From NCBI GenBank assembly GCA_947507965.1, contig CANNQU010000023.1, forward strand, positions 1 to 44,809: 44,809 nt of DNA. Reading direction: 5' to 3'. The position numbers and the translations under genes are program-made. Within the stretch, counting starts at the first letter, position 1; every line of letters starts with the position of its first letter. This DNA is from Bacteroidota bacterium. GTDB taxonomy: Bacteria > Bacteroidota > Bacteroidia > UKL13-3. Below the pieces are notes generated by a model. That model searched no databases, had not been told where the DNA came from, and was given only the letters and a program-made list of their open reading frames with translations. Shown here piece by piece: positions 1 to 8,692 of the stretch.

Positions 1-1050
1 GAAATAATACATGCTGCCGGAGGCATGGCGGTAGGCGTTTTTGGTGGCGGCGACATCAAGCAGATCATTAAAGGTGATGCCTACTATCAATCGTATATCT
101 GTCATATTCCACGCAGTATCATGGAGCTCGCCCTCGATAAACACATGGACCATTTTGATGGCTTCATCTTCCCTTCCATTTGCGATGTCATCCGTAACTT
201 ATCGGGCATTTTCAAACAAAAGAAAATAGGGAAATTTGTAAAATACATGGATTTTCCTCAAAATTTTCTGCCGCAAATTGGTGGGGTATTTTATCAGCAA
301 GAGATGCAGCATGTGTTAAAATATATCAAGGAAATTAATGGGGTAGAAGTTACCACGGAGGCCTTAAATCATTCGATCGACCTGTATAATAAAAACCGTC
401 AGATGATTGATTTTATCTATAAAATTCGTCAGGATTTCCCTTGGAGACTCAGTATAATTGATGTTTACCATATTATACGAGCCGGAACCGTAATTACTGT
501 AGAAGAGCATAATGAAATTTTAGAACAGGTATGTGAGCATATTAAAAAGGATATTGGCGTTCGTCAAGACAAAATCAAAATTGTAATCTCAGGGGCATTT
601 TGTGAGCAACCGGCAATGGGATTAATAAAAGCCATTGAAGATGCCGGATGTTATGTAGTGGATGATGATTATATGCTAGGGTCCAGGATGATTTTAGGGG
701 ATGTGGATGCCACAAGTGCGAATCCGTTAGAAGCAATTTCAAACTCGTATATCAAACAAAGTCAATACTCCTCTTCTATTTATGATATTGACAACCCAAA
801 AGAGTATCGTTTGGCTAAAATTGTAAAAGATCGTGGAGCTAACGGCGTCATCTTTGCCTCCGCCAGTTTCTGCGACCCGAGCTTATTAGATGCTCCTATT
901 TTCCAAAATGCATTTAATAAAATGGGTATCCGATACATTGCCTTCCAGTATAGTGAAAACATCAATCAATATAAAGTAATTAAAGAACAAGTAGGAGCCT
1001 TCGCCGATTCCATCAAGTTATGGGATGATGAACCAGTACTTGCTCTTTAA
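1..1050 (+). CDS. bcrC: Benzoyl-CoA reductase subunit C (5' end outside window)
   Basis: This is one of the two catalytic, FeS-binding subunits of ATP-dependent benzoyl-CoA reductase, which in the cytoplasm reduces benzoyl-CoA to cyclohexa-1,5-diene-1-carbonyl-CoA. The reading frame is open from base 1, upstream of the ATG at 25, so the start lies before the window. About 349 codons are visible, against roughly 380 in known BcrC. The fold is the 2-hydroxyglutaryl-CoA dehydratase D-component family. Cysteines in SICDVIRN (residue 53 counted from ATG 25), SGAFCEQP (193) and SFCDPS (283) are candidate cluster ligands. It is followed after 35 bp by bcrB, in the order C-B-A-D known from Thauera. 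The family is certain; the subunit letter rests on size, order and resemblance. Confidence 0.9.
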   Translation, partial: EIIHAAGGMAVGVFGGGDIKQIIKGDAYYQSYICHIPRSIMELALDKHMDHFDGFIFPSICDVIRNLSGIFKQKKIGKFVKYMDFPQNFLPQIGGVFYQQEMQHVLKYIKEINGVEVTTEALNHSIDLYNKNRQMIDFIYKIRQDFPWRLSIIDVYHIIRAGTVITVEEHNEILEQVCEHIKKDIGVRQDKIKIVISGAFCEQPAMGLIKAIEDAGCYVVDDDYMLGSRMILGDVDATSANPLEAISNSYIKQSQYSSSIYDIDNPKEYRLAKIVKDRGANGVIFASASFCDPSLLDAPIFQNAFNKMGIRYIAFQYSENINQYKVIKEQVGAFADSIKLWDDEPVLAL

Positions 1051-1085
1051 TAAAAAAATCTATAAACAATTATTAAATCGAAAAT

Positions 1086-2375
1086 ATGGCACAAGAAGCA
1101 CAAAAAGAAAGAAGCATGATTCTCCAAAAGGAGATGATTGACGGCCTTTTCAATGATTTGGCAAAGGCGAAAGAAACAGGCAAAAAAGTATGTTATACCT
1201 TCATTCCCGGTAATCTCTCGGAATTAATTCGAACCTTTGATATGTTGCCGGTTTATCCGGAAATCAATGCATTGCAGAGTGCCATGCGTAAAAAGTCGGC
1301 AGCCTATATTAAGGAAGCCGAGAAGAATGCTCACTCGGAAGATGTATGTACCTACGTAAAATGCGACGTCGGGATGATGATGAAAGGAAACATTGGCCCA
1401 ACGGGTTTAAAAATTCCGGAGCCCGATATCTTGCTTTTAAGCTATACCGGCTGCTTTACTTTCTTAAAATGGTTTGAAACCTTAAAGAGAGAATATCCCA
1501 ATGCGAAAGTGATTATGGTGCATACCCCCTATCAGGAAAATGCGCAAATGACACCGGAGATGACGCAATACATGGTGAAACAGTTTAAAGAGGAAGTGAT
1601 CCCTCAGATGGAAGCGGTGACAGGCATTAAGTATGATGAAGAGAAACTAAAAAGGCATTTGGTATTGGCGAAAGAGGCGCAGGACTTGATTACCAAGATA
1701 TTCGATACCACCAAGCACCGTCCGTCACCTATCGACGCATACTTTGCCGGCGTGTATTATATAGGTCCTATCAATATTGGCTTTCGAGGCACACAAGAAG
1801 CCGTTGATTATTATAAAGAGTTATACAGCGAAATTCAGGAAAGAATTCGTTTAGGACTCGGCCCCATCACACCTGAAGGGGAGATGAAAGAAGAGAAATA
1901 CCGACTGGTAGTGGAAGGCCCTCCCAACTGGACCAGCTTCCGGGAGTTCTGGAAAATATTTTATGATATGGGGGCGGTTATTGTAGCCTCTTCATACACC
2001 AAAGTAGGTGGGGTTTATGATATGGGCTGGCGACACGATTCCACCAGACCCTTGGAGTCGTTGGCCGAATACTGTATGAATTGCTATACCAATTTAAGCA
2101 TCCCGCAACGCATCGACTTGATATCAAAATGTATTACAGAATACCATGCCGATGGCTATGTTACCAATTCGATTAAGAGCTGTAACTCCTTCTCGGCAGG
2201 GCAGTTGGGTATGATGCGAGAAATTGAAGACCGTCTGGAAGTACCCGTAGGGTTTATAGAATCGGATTTGGTTGATCCGAGATATTTCTCCTATTCAAAT
2301 ATAAAAAACAGGTTAGAGTCGTACTTTCAAATGTTAGAACAAAGAAGAATAATTAAAGAAACTGAAGTCGTATAA
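1086..2375 (+). CDS. bcrB: Benzoyl-CoA reductase subunit B
   Basis: This 429-residue protein is the second catalytic subunit of class I benzoyl-CoA reductase. With BcrC it forms the heterodimer that binds benzoyl-CoA and [4Fe-4S] clusters. It belongs to the 2-hydroxyacyl-CoA dehydratase D-component family, and its length matches Thauera BcrB. Likely cluster ligands are C88 (DVCTYVKC), C123 (YTGCFTF) and C366 (IKSCNSF). The motif GYVTNSIKSCNSFSAGQ near the C terminus is typical. It lies 35 bp after bcrC and 18 bp before bcrA, so it is clearly co-transcribed. A 2-hydroxyacyl-CoA dehydratase is the alternative, but dch, had and oah on the same strand settle the assignment. Confidence 0.93.
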   Translation: MAQEAQKERSMILQKEMIDGLFNDLAKAKETGKKVCYTFIPGNLSELIRTFDMLPVYPEINALQSAMRKKSAAYIKEAEKNAHSEDVCTYVKCDVGMMMKGNIGPTGLKIPEPDILLLSYTGCFTFLKWFETLKREYPNAKVIMVHTPYQENAQMTPEMTQYMVKQFKEEVIPQMEAVTGIKYDEEKLKRHLVLAKEAQDLITKIFDTTKHRPSPIDAYFAGVYYIGPINIGFRGTQEAVDYYKELYSEIQERIRLGLGPITPEGEMKEEKYRLVVEGPPNWTSFREFWKIFYDMGAVIVASSYTKVGGVYDMGWRHDSTRPLESLAEYCMNCYTNLSIPQRIDLISKCITEYHADGYVTNSIKSCNSFSAGQLGMMREIEDRLEVPVGFIESDLVDPRYFSYSNIKNRLESYFQMLEQRRIIKETEVV

Positions 2376-2393
2376 AATTTACAAATCACAAAA

Positions 2394-3812
2394 ATGGAAA
2401 AATATTATTTAGGAATAGATTTAGGCTCTACCACCTCCAAAGCTGTTATCATTAACTCAAGCGATAAAATTATTGGAAGAGGTATTACCAATACTCGTGC
2501 AAATTACAAGGTAGCCGCCGACATTGCAAGGGAAGAAGCCATTTACGATGCGCGCTTTACCCTACTCGCCAACAAAATAAAGGCTGATATGGAATCGAAG
2601 CCCGAATTTAAGAAATATATGGAAGACGTGAGAACGGTGTTCCAATATCAGCAGTTCAAACGAAGGATGGAAAGTTTGGAGAAGATGTTACGTAAAACAG
2701 TGTCGGAGTTTACGCATGCCAACAAAGATGCCGTCGCCGAAAAACTAAGTGCCTTACTGGAAAATATTCGTCCTCAAATTAGAAACGAGTTTGTATATGG
2801 TAATTTAGGCTCGAAAAATCAGTTCTTCCGAGATATTGTAAGCGAAAAATACAATATAGAAGTAGCCCTTGTCGGTAAAGAATTTTATGAGCCACTCATG
2901 CTTGCTTTCGATAAAAGCATTACTCCTGTAGAAAATGAGATGGTTCAATATAATTTCAAAGAATTGGTACTCGAGTCGATGACGCTATTAGAGGAAAAAT
3001 ATCAAGGCTTAGCCGAACAACAAGAAGATGGGAGCAAAGAAGATTGGTATTATGCAGAACTGAATGCCTTAAAAAACAACTATAAAAATGTAGAGATTTC
3101 ACTTCGCGGGCATATCGAAGCCATTGCCAGTGATGAAATAAATATTGCAAAAATGGTAGGTACCGGCTACGGAAGGGCCTTGTTACCTTTTCCAGAAGAC
3201 TGCATAAAATCAGAAATCTTATGTCATGCCTTCGGTGCTCACGCACTTTTTCCGAACACGCGGACCGTGCTCGATATTGGAGGGCAAGATACCAAAGCAA
3301 TACAAGTAGATAGCCATGGATTGGTAACCAGCTTTCACATGAACGACCGATGTGCGGCTGGTTGTGGGCGCTATTTAGGATATATCGCCGACGAATTTGG
3401 AATCTCCCTCAACGAACTGGGCCCTGAAGCCAATAAGGCGACCAAGGAAACCGTAATTTGTTCTACCTGCACCGTATTTGCCGGGGCTGAAGTAAAAGAA
3501 CTTTTACATAGTGGGGAAGAACGGCCTAACATCTTAGCCGGCCTCCACAAAGCCATTGTTCAACGTGCCATGTCGTTAATAGCTCGTTCGGGTGGTGTTA
3601 AAAACGAATTCACCTTTACGGGAGGTGTTGCTCGTAATGAGGCCGTTTTAAGATACGTAAAACAAATGGTGGTTGATTCGTATGGGGAAGTGACCATGAA
3701 TATCCACACCGATTCCATTTTTATGGGAGCCTTAGGAGGCGCCATGTTTGCCAGAAGAAACATCAGTGCAGACTTACCTATTGCTAAGAAAACAAAAGAA
3801 GTAGAAGTATAA
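2394..3812 (+). CDS. bcrA: Benzoyl-CoA reductase ATPase subunit A
   Basis: This is the larger of the two ATP-hydrolysing electron-activation subunits. It takes electrons from reduced ferredoxin and, driven by ATP, passes them to BcrBC. It is an ASKHA-fold ATPase with phosphate-1 motif LGIDLGSTTSK (about residues 6-16), DIGGQDTK near residue 293, and Cys in NDRCAAGCGRY (C320) and ICSTCTVF (C356/C359). These hold the [4Fe-4S] cluster shared with BcrD. At 472 residues it carries a long insertion between the phosphate-1 and DIGG motifs, which BcrD lacks. Large BcrA/BadF proteins of the Thauera/Rhodopseudomonas type have this insertion; the Azoarcus BzdP/BzdQ pair does not. That makes this a Bcr-type rather than Bzd-type enzyme. 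Confidence 0.93.
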   Translation: MEKYYLGIDLGSTTSKAVIINSSDKIIGRGITNTRANYKVAADIAREEAIYDARFTLLANKIKADMESKPEFKKYMEDVRTVFQYQQFKRRMESLEKMLRKTVSEFTHANKDAVAEKLSALLENIRPQIRNEFVYGNLGSKNQFFRDIVSEKYNIEVALVGKEFYEPLMLAFDKSITPVENEMVQYNFKELVLESMTLLEEKYQGLAEQQEDGSKEDWYYAELNALKNNYKNVEISLRGHIEAIASDEINIAKMVGTGYGRALLPFPEDCIKSEILCHAFGAHALFPNTRTVLDIGGQDTKAIQVDSHGLVTSFHMNDRCAAGCGRYLGYIADEFGISLNELGPEANKATKETVICSTCTVFAGAEVKELLHSGEERPNILAGLHKAIVQRAMSLIARSGGVKNEFTFTGGVARNEAVLRYVKQMVVDSYGEVTMNIHTDSIFMGALGGAMFARRNISADLPIAKKTKEVEV

Positions 3813-3844
3813 TTTATAAATAAAATTAATCAAAAAAGTACACC

Positions 3845-4702
3845 ATGGGAAACACAATATATACAATGGGCGTTGATGTTGGCGGAAGCTATGTAAAAGC
3901 GGTGCTAATGACGTATGATAAAGCAACCGGAGATCATAAATTAATCGACAAACAAACCGAGAAGATACGAAAACGAAATCCTAAAGATGTGGTTGTAGAG
4001 GCGGTGGACACCCTCTTAGAACGAAATAATTTAGACTACGATAACGATATCGCCTATCTTGCTTCAACGGGCGAAGGAGAAATGGTAGAGCGGAAAACAG
4101 GACATTTCTATAGTATGACCTCACATGCACGGGGAGGGATTTTCTTTGTACCACAAGCTAAAACTGTGGTAGATATGGGTGGGCTTTATGTGCGAGCCAT
4201 CAAGGTTGATTCGAGAGGGAAAGTGTTAGATTACAAGATGACCGGACAGTGTGCCTCCGGCTCAGGGCAGTTCATTGAAAACATTTCAAGGTACCTAGGT
4301 TTAGCTATCGATGAAGTGGGAGCCATCTCCCTCAAAGCTGATAATCCTGAAGTGCCCTCTGGCATTTGTGCCGTGTTGGCTGAAACGGATGTTATCAACC
4401 TCGTTTCAAAAGGACTCTCCACTCCAAATATTGTAAAGGGAATAAATATCTCCATCTCGCAACGCATCATAAAATTATTAGGCTCCCTTCGAACCGAATC
4501 GCCGGTGGCACTGGTGGGTGGAATGGGGATGAATTCGGGAATGATACAGGCTATTGAAGAACTGGCCACCGAAAACAAGAAAGGAGAATTGGAATTTATA
4601 TCTCACCCCGATGCCATTTACTCGGGAGCCATTGGCGCCGCACTTTGGGGAGGTTTTAGATATTATAAATTAAAAGAGAAGGAGGTAGAAGCTGTTGCTT
4701 AG
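3845..4702 (+). CDS. bcrD: Benzoyl-CoA reductase ATPase subunit D
   Basis: This is the smaller ATPase subunit (285 residues; known BcrD is about 280). It pairs with BcrA around a shared [4Fe-4S] cluster in ATP-driven electron transfer to BcrBC. ASKHA motifs are MGVDVGGSYVK at the N terminus, DMGGLYVRAI in place of DIGGQDTK, TGQCASGSGQF (C136) and SGICAVLAETD (C175). The missing acidic/Gln residue in DMGGLYVR is usual for BcrD-type subunits and not a sign of decay. It lies 32 bp downstream of bcrA and closes the bcrCBAD set. A 78-bp gap follows before the acyl-CoA synthetase. Confidence 0.93.
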   Translation: MGNTIYTMGVDVGGSYVKAVLMTYDKATGDHKLIDKQTEKIRKRNPKDVVVEAVDTLLERNNLDYDNDIAYLASTGEGEMVERKTGHFYSMTSHARGGIFFVPQAKTVVDMGGLYVRAIKVDSRGKVLDYKMTGQCASGSGQFIENISRYLGLAIDEVGAISLKADNPEVPSGICAVLAETDVINLVSKGLSTPNIVKGINISISQRIIKLLGSLRTESPVALVGGMGMNSGMIQAIEELATENKKGELEFISHPDAIYSGAIGAALWGGFRYYKLKEKEVEAVA

Positions 4703-4780
4703 CATCACCTTGATTTTTATTTCTGCTGAAGAATTAAAACAAAAAACACTCGTTTTGTTACGCCATAAATAATACCCATA

Positions 4781-6955
4781 ATGAATTCTCAAACCTCGAC
4801 AGGCACGATGCTAGATAATACGAAGGCACATGAACTAGATTCGCTTTTTAAGCCCCGGTCTATTGCCATCATAGGAGCATCATCCAAAGAATTATCGATA
4901 GGAAACGTCATTATTAAAAACTTGGTTCATTATAATTATACCGGTAAAATTTACCCCATCAACTTAAAAGAACCTGAAATCAGGAACATCAAAGCGTATC
5001 CTACCATCTTTGATGTTCCGGATGAGATAGATCTTGCTCATATTATTATCCCCAGCAAATTTGTACCACAAATCATTGAAGACTGTGGAAAAAAGGGGAT
5101 CAAATCGGTAATTATTAATTCAGCCGGATTTAGTGAAATGGGTGAAGAAGGCATGGCCTTACAAGATGCGTTTTTGGCGAAAGCGAAAGAATATGGTGTA
5201 CGAATCTTCGGCCCTAATTGCCAAGGAATCATCAATGCTGACCCACAATTCAATGCCTATTGCGATTTCACCTTTACCTTTCCAAAGCCAGGCTCCATAT
5301 CCATCGTCGCATTAAGTGGCGGGGTGGGTGCCTTTATCATGCAAAGCTTATTTGACCTTGACATTGGCATGAGAATGTATGCATCGAATGGTAATGCCTG
5401 CGACATTTCTATTTCAGAGGTGGTTACCTATTATGGTGAAGATGAAGGCACCAAGGCCATAATTTTATATACAGAAGGGTTTCGTAACCCAAGAGAATTT
5501 ATGGACGTAGCCCAAAAGGTTGCAAAGCAAAAGCCAATACTCGCCATGAAATCGGGGCGAACAGAGGAAGGGGCTAAAGCTGCGGCTTCACATACCGGAT
5601 CGCTTGCCGGAGTGGATATCGCTACCGAATTAATATTTGAAAAAATAGGAATACTCTCTTTTGATAATGAAGAGGAAATGTGTCAGGCCGCCATGGCTTT
5701 TTCTACTCAACCCATTCCAAGAGGCAACAAAGTAGGTATCATTACCAATACCGGAGGGCCGGCTGTAATAGCCACCGATGAGTTAATTCGTTGCGGCTTG
5801 CAACTACCCACCCTGTCGGCAAGAGCAATTCAAACACTCAAAGAAACACAACTTCCCGAGGCCTCCATAGGAAACCCGATTGATGTTGTTGCTACGGGAG
5901 GCGCCATTCATTTTAAGAGCGCATTGGATGTATTGATGGATGAAGAACAAATAGATTGCATCTATATCAATTTTGTAACAGCCCCATTCACCGATACCGA
6001 TGAGGTAGCTCGCGCTATTGTAGCGGTAAATAACATGAAACGCAAACCGATCGTTTGTAATTTTATGACCAACATGAGCATGGAGCGCTATCAAGCCACC
6101 GCCAAAATATTGAAAGACGGAGGAGTGCCTTGTTATAGCTTTCCAACCACGGCGGCGAAAGCCTTGGGGTCATTATATAAGTTTCATAAAATTCAATCGC
6201 GAAACATTGGCGAGACAAAAATATTTCCAGATATAGACAGAGCAAAAGTTGAAGAAATAATAGCAAGAACCGGAATAAATAAACACGATACCAATGGAAA
6301 TCTTTCTTCCAGTGGAGATGGAGCCTTCCTGCCATCGGCTGATGTTTATGAAATACTTGCTGCCTATGGCATCGCGGTAGCCGATTGGCGAATAGTAAGC
6401 ACCACCGATGAAGCGCTGAAAGCTGCTGTGGAAATAGGATTCCCGGTGGTAATAAAAGCAGAAGCAAAAGCCATCGTACATAAAAGTGATATGGGTGGTG
6501 TGGCGATCAACTTAAAAAATGAGGAGGAGGTAACTGCTGCTATTGGCAAGATGAAGTTAAAATTGAGTTCTTCTACAGACCTTCAGTTTTTAGTTCAAAA
6601 GTTTTTACCGGGAGGTAGAGAATTAATTGTAGGTGTGGCAGCACAACCCGACTTGGAACCCCTGATCATGTTCGGACTTGGGGGAGTATTTGTAGAGGTT
6701 TTAAAAGATGTGGTATTTAAACTATCTCCCCTTACCGAGCTAGAGGCCAATGAAATGTTAACCTCTATTAAATCTTCAAAATTATTAGATGGGGTAAGAG
6801 GCCAAAAAGGAGTAAATAAAGCGAGTGTGATTGATATTATTTTACGCGTTTCGCAGTTGGTGAACGACTTCCCTCAAATACAAGAAATGGATTTAAACCC
6901 CATCATGGCCTTTGAAGATAGAACCATTGCGGTAGATGCCCGAATTAAAATTTAA
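4781..6955 (+). CDS. ADP-forming acyl-CoA synthetase (acetate-CoA ligase, ADP-forming type)
   Basis: This 724-residue protein has the alpha-beta fused layout of NDP-forming acyl-CoA synthetases. A CoA-binding Rossmann domain starts at FKPRSIAIIGAS, then come succinyl-CoA-ligase-like domains, with an ATP-grasp domain over about the last 220 residues. The phospho-histidine loop AASHTGSLAG is present (H271), as is the ATP-grasp motif VHKSDMGGVAINL. The family interconverts acyl-CoA + ADP + Pi and acid + CoA + ATP. Its place between bcrD and the second BcrB-like gene suggests a substrate from the benzoyl-CoA pathway. It could recover ATP from a short-chain or dicarboxylic acyl-CoA, or activate an aromatic acid at the cost of one ATP to ADP. 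The substrate cannot be read from the sequence. No AMP-forming benzoate-CoA ligase is in the window. Confidence 0.88.
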   Translation: MNSQTSTGTMLDNTKAHELDSLFKPRSIAIIGASSKELSIGNVIIKNLVHYNYTGKIYPINLKEPEIRNIKAYPTIFDVPDEIDLAHIIIPSKFVPQIIEDCGKKGIKSVIINSAGFSEMGEEGMALQDAFLAKAKEYGVRIFGPNCQGIINADPQFNAYCDFTFTFPKPGSISIVALSGGVGAFIMQSLFDLDIGMRMYASNGNACDISISEVVTYYGEDEGTKAIILYTEGFRNPREFMDVAQKVAKQKPILAMKSGRTEEGAKAAASHTGSLAGVDIATELIFEKIGILSFDNEEEMCQAAMAFSTQPIPRGNKVGIITNTGGPAVIATDELIRCGLQLPTLSARAIQTLKETQLPEASIGNPIDVVATGGAIHFKSALDVLMDEEQIDCIYINFVTAPFTDTDEVARAIVAVNNMKRKPIVCNFMTNMSMERYQATAKILKDGGVPCYSFPTTAAKALGSLYKFHKIQSRNIGETKIFPDIDRAKVEEIIARTGINKHDTNGNLSSSGDGAFLPSADVYEILAAYGIAVADWRIVSTTDEALKAAVEIGFPVVIKAEAKAIVHKSDMGGVAINLKNEEEVTAAIGKMKLKLSSSTDLQFLVQKFLPGGRELIVGVAAQPDLEPLIMFGLGGVFVEVLKDVVFKLSPLTELEANEMLTSIKSSKLLDGVRGQKGVNKASVIDIILRVSQLVNDFPQIQEMDLNPIMAFEDRTIAVDARIKI

Positions 6956-6965
6956 TTATTGAATA

Positions 6966-8183
6966 ATGTATAAGATACAAAGTGCGAAATTAATGAAGGA
7001 GGTAATGGGGAATTACTTTCTTGGAATGAAAGATACTTCCAAAAAGATAGCTTGGTGCACCAGTGTTGGCCCGGCCGAGTTGTTACGTTCCTTTGGCTTT
7101 GAAGTTCATTTCCCTGAAAATCACGGAGCCCTATTAGGTGCAACGCGCACTGCCGGAGACTTAATACCGGAGTCGGCCAAGTTGGGGTACTCTAATGATA
7201 TCTGTTCTTACCTAACGGCGGATATCGGTTCTTATCTTAAAAACGAAACCCCGTTAAGAGAGCACTACGGATTAAACGGTGCGCCAAAACCCGATTTAAT
7301 AGTTTATAACACCAATCAATGCCGTGAAGTTCAGGACTGGTTTACCTACTTCGCAAGAGAATTAAACTGCCCTGTTTTTGGGATCATGCCTCCGCGTCAT
7401 CTGGATGAAATAACCCAAGAAGCGATCGATGATGTGGCCACACAGTTTAAGAATTTGATCCCCCTTTGTGAGCAAGTAACGGGAATAAAATTTGATTTGG
7501 GTCGTTTTGCTGAGACACTAAAATTAAGCAAAGAAGCCACCGACCTATGGAAAAAAGTATTATGGACGGCCAGCTCATCGCCGGCACCGCTTAGCTTTTT
7601 TGATGCCACCATTCACATGGGACCTATCGTGGTATTGCGTGGCACCCAGATAGCGAAAGATTATTATACCACACTCTTAAAAGAACTCGAACAAAACGTT
7701 GCCAACAAAATTGGTTTTTTAGAAAAAGAAAAATGCCGTCTTTATTGGGATGGAATGCCCATTTGGGGTAAATTAAGATCCTTATCCGACTTATTCATTC
7801 AAAATAATGCCGCTGTGGTGGCTTCCACCTATTGCAATAGCTGGGTGTTTGATGCCTTCGACGAAAACCATCCCTTTGAATCGTCGGCAAAAGCCTATAC
7901 CGAAATATTTATCAACCGAAGCGAAGAAGCGAAACAACGATTATTGACCGATTTAGTTCACTTATTTAGAATCGATGGAGTAATATTTCACGATGCGAAA
8001 ACATGTGCCAATAATTCGAATTCGCGTTTTGGCATGCCCCAAAGAATCACTGAAACCTTAGGTATTCCTACCTTAGTGATTGAAGGCGACCTATGCGATT
8101 TACGGTTTTATTCGGAAGGCCAAAGTATCACTAAAATTGAAACTTTTATAGAGCAAATTGAAAGTGCAAAGGTAGCATGCTAA
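6966..8183 (+). CDS. Second BcrB/HgdB-like subunit (2-hydroxyacyl-CoA dehydratase D-component family)
   Basis: This 405-residue protein is from the same family as BcrB and BcrC but is a separate paralogue. The N-terminal half reads like a BcrB/BzdO/HgdB subunit (PAELLRSFGFEVHFPENHG, GYSNDICSYLTADIG, YNTNQCREVQDW). C80, C119 and C347 (KTCANNSNS) are likely [4Fe-4S] ligands; C31, C135 and C377 are further cysteines. No second D-component gene lies beside it, whereas known enzymes use two. It would have to homodimerise, borrow BcrB or BcrC, or use an unlinked partner. It starts 11 bp after the acyl-CoA synthetase and precedes the small Cys protein and the ATPase fusion. The reaction is unknown: an ATP-dependent reduction or dehydration of an acyl-CoA is the family expectation. 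Confidence 0.85.
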   Translation: MYKIQSAKLMKEVMGNYFLGMKDTSKKIAWCTSVGPAELLRSFGFEVHFPENHGALLGATRTAGDLIPESAKLGYSNDICSYLTADIGSYLKNETPLREHYGLNGAPKPDLIVYNTNQCREVQDWFTYFARELNCPVFGIMPPRHLDEITQEAIDDVATQFKNLIPLCEQVTGIKFDLGRFAETLKLSKEATDLWKKVLWTASSSPAPLSFFDATIHMGPIVVLRGTQIAKDYYTTLLKELEQNVANKIGFLEKEKCRLYWDGMPIWGKLRSLSDLFIQNNAAVVASTYCNSWVFDAFDENHPFESSAKAYTEIFINRSEEAKQRLLTDLVHLFRIDGVIFHDAKTCANNSNSRFGMPQRITETLGIPTLVIEGDLCDLRFYSEGQSITKIETFIEQIESAKVAC

Positions 8184-8196
8184 AAAATAATATACT

Positions 8197-8670
8197 ATGA
8201 GTACAAACCAGATCGTTGAAAATAAAATATATAAACTCTCTACAGGAGAGGAAGTAGCTGCTGAAGCTTTGGAAGGCTTAATTGAAAAAACCTGCCACTA
8301 TATTCGACACGCGGTGGTTGGACAAAATCACGACGATACACCTGTTGCGTTTATCTTTCCCAACAGACAGCTTTTTACACACCCCGATTACCAAGTAACC
8401 CCAATGGAAGGATGCTTTTGCCCTAGAAGTTTAGATGAATTGGGCCGATGTCTTAGCGGATGTTTGAAACTAGTAAACCTTCAAATGGATCAAGAGACCG
8501 ACGGAATCAAAGAGGCTGCCATTCTCAACACCGAGAATCACGATACGGAAAAACCAAAACTATCATACCAGGAAATCATTGAAAAATACAGAACATTGCT
8601 CCATCACACCTTTGGAAATACGGTACCTGATGAAGAAGACATCTATTATGTAAAAGGGCTCAACCACTAA
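8197..8670 (+). CDS. Small Cys-containing protein of unknown function
   Basis: I do not recognise a family for this 157-residue protein. The central block VAFIFPNRQLF is followed by CFCPRSLDELGRCLSGC, which places C73, C75, C85 and C89 close together; C33 is further upstream. The four clustered cysteines could bind metal or an FeS cluster, but the spacing is no standard ferredoxin motif. There is no signal peptide or membrane segment, so it should be cytoplasmic. It lies 13 bp after the BcrB-like gene and 22 bp before the dehydrogenase-ATPase fusion, so it is very likely co-expressed with both. A partner or electron-transfer subunit is inference only. Confidence 0.75.
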   Translation: MSTNQIVENKIYKLSTGEEVAAEALEGLIEKTCHYIRHAVVGQNHDDTPVAFIFPNRQLFTHPDYQVTPMEGCFCPRSLDELGRCLSGCLKLVNLQMDQETDGIKEAAILNTENHDTEKPKLSYQEIIEKYRTLLHHTFGNTVPDEEDIYYVKGLNH

Positions 8671-8692
8671 AATAATATATCGAAAAAAAAGT

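Noticed and set aside
1-2375. bcrC/bcrB as a 2-hydroxyglutaryl-CoA dehydratase
   Set aside because: Two distinct ATPase subunits with the large BcrA insertion, plus dch, had and oah on the same strand, fit benzoyl-CoA reductase much better.
4739-4758. ACAAAA/TTTTGT inverted repeat before the acyl-CoA synthetase as a terminator
   Set aside because: Only A-T rich 6-bp arms; expected by chance in this composition, and the genes on both sides belong to one pathway.
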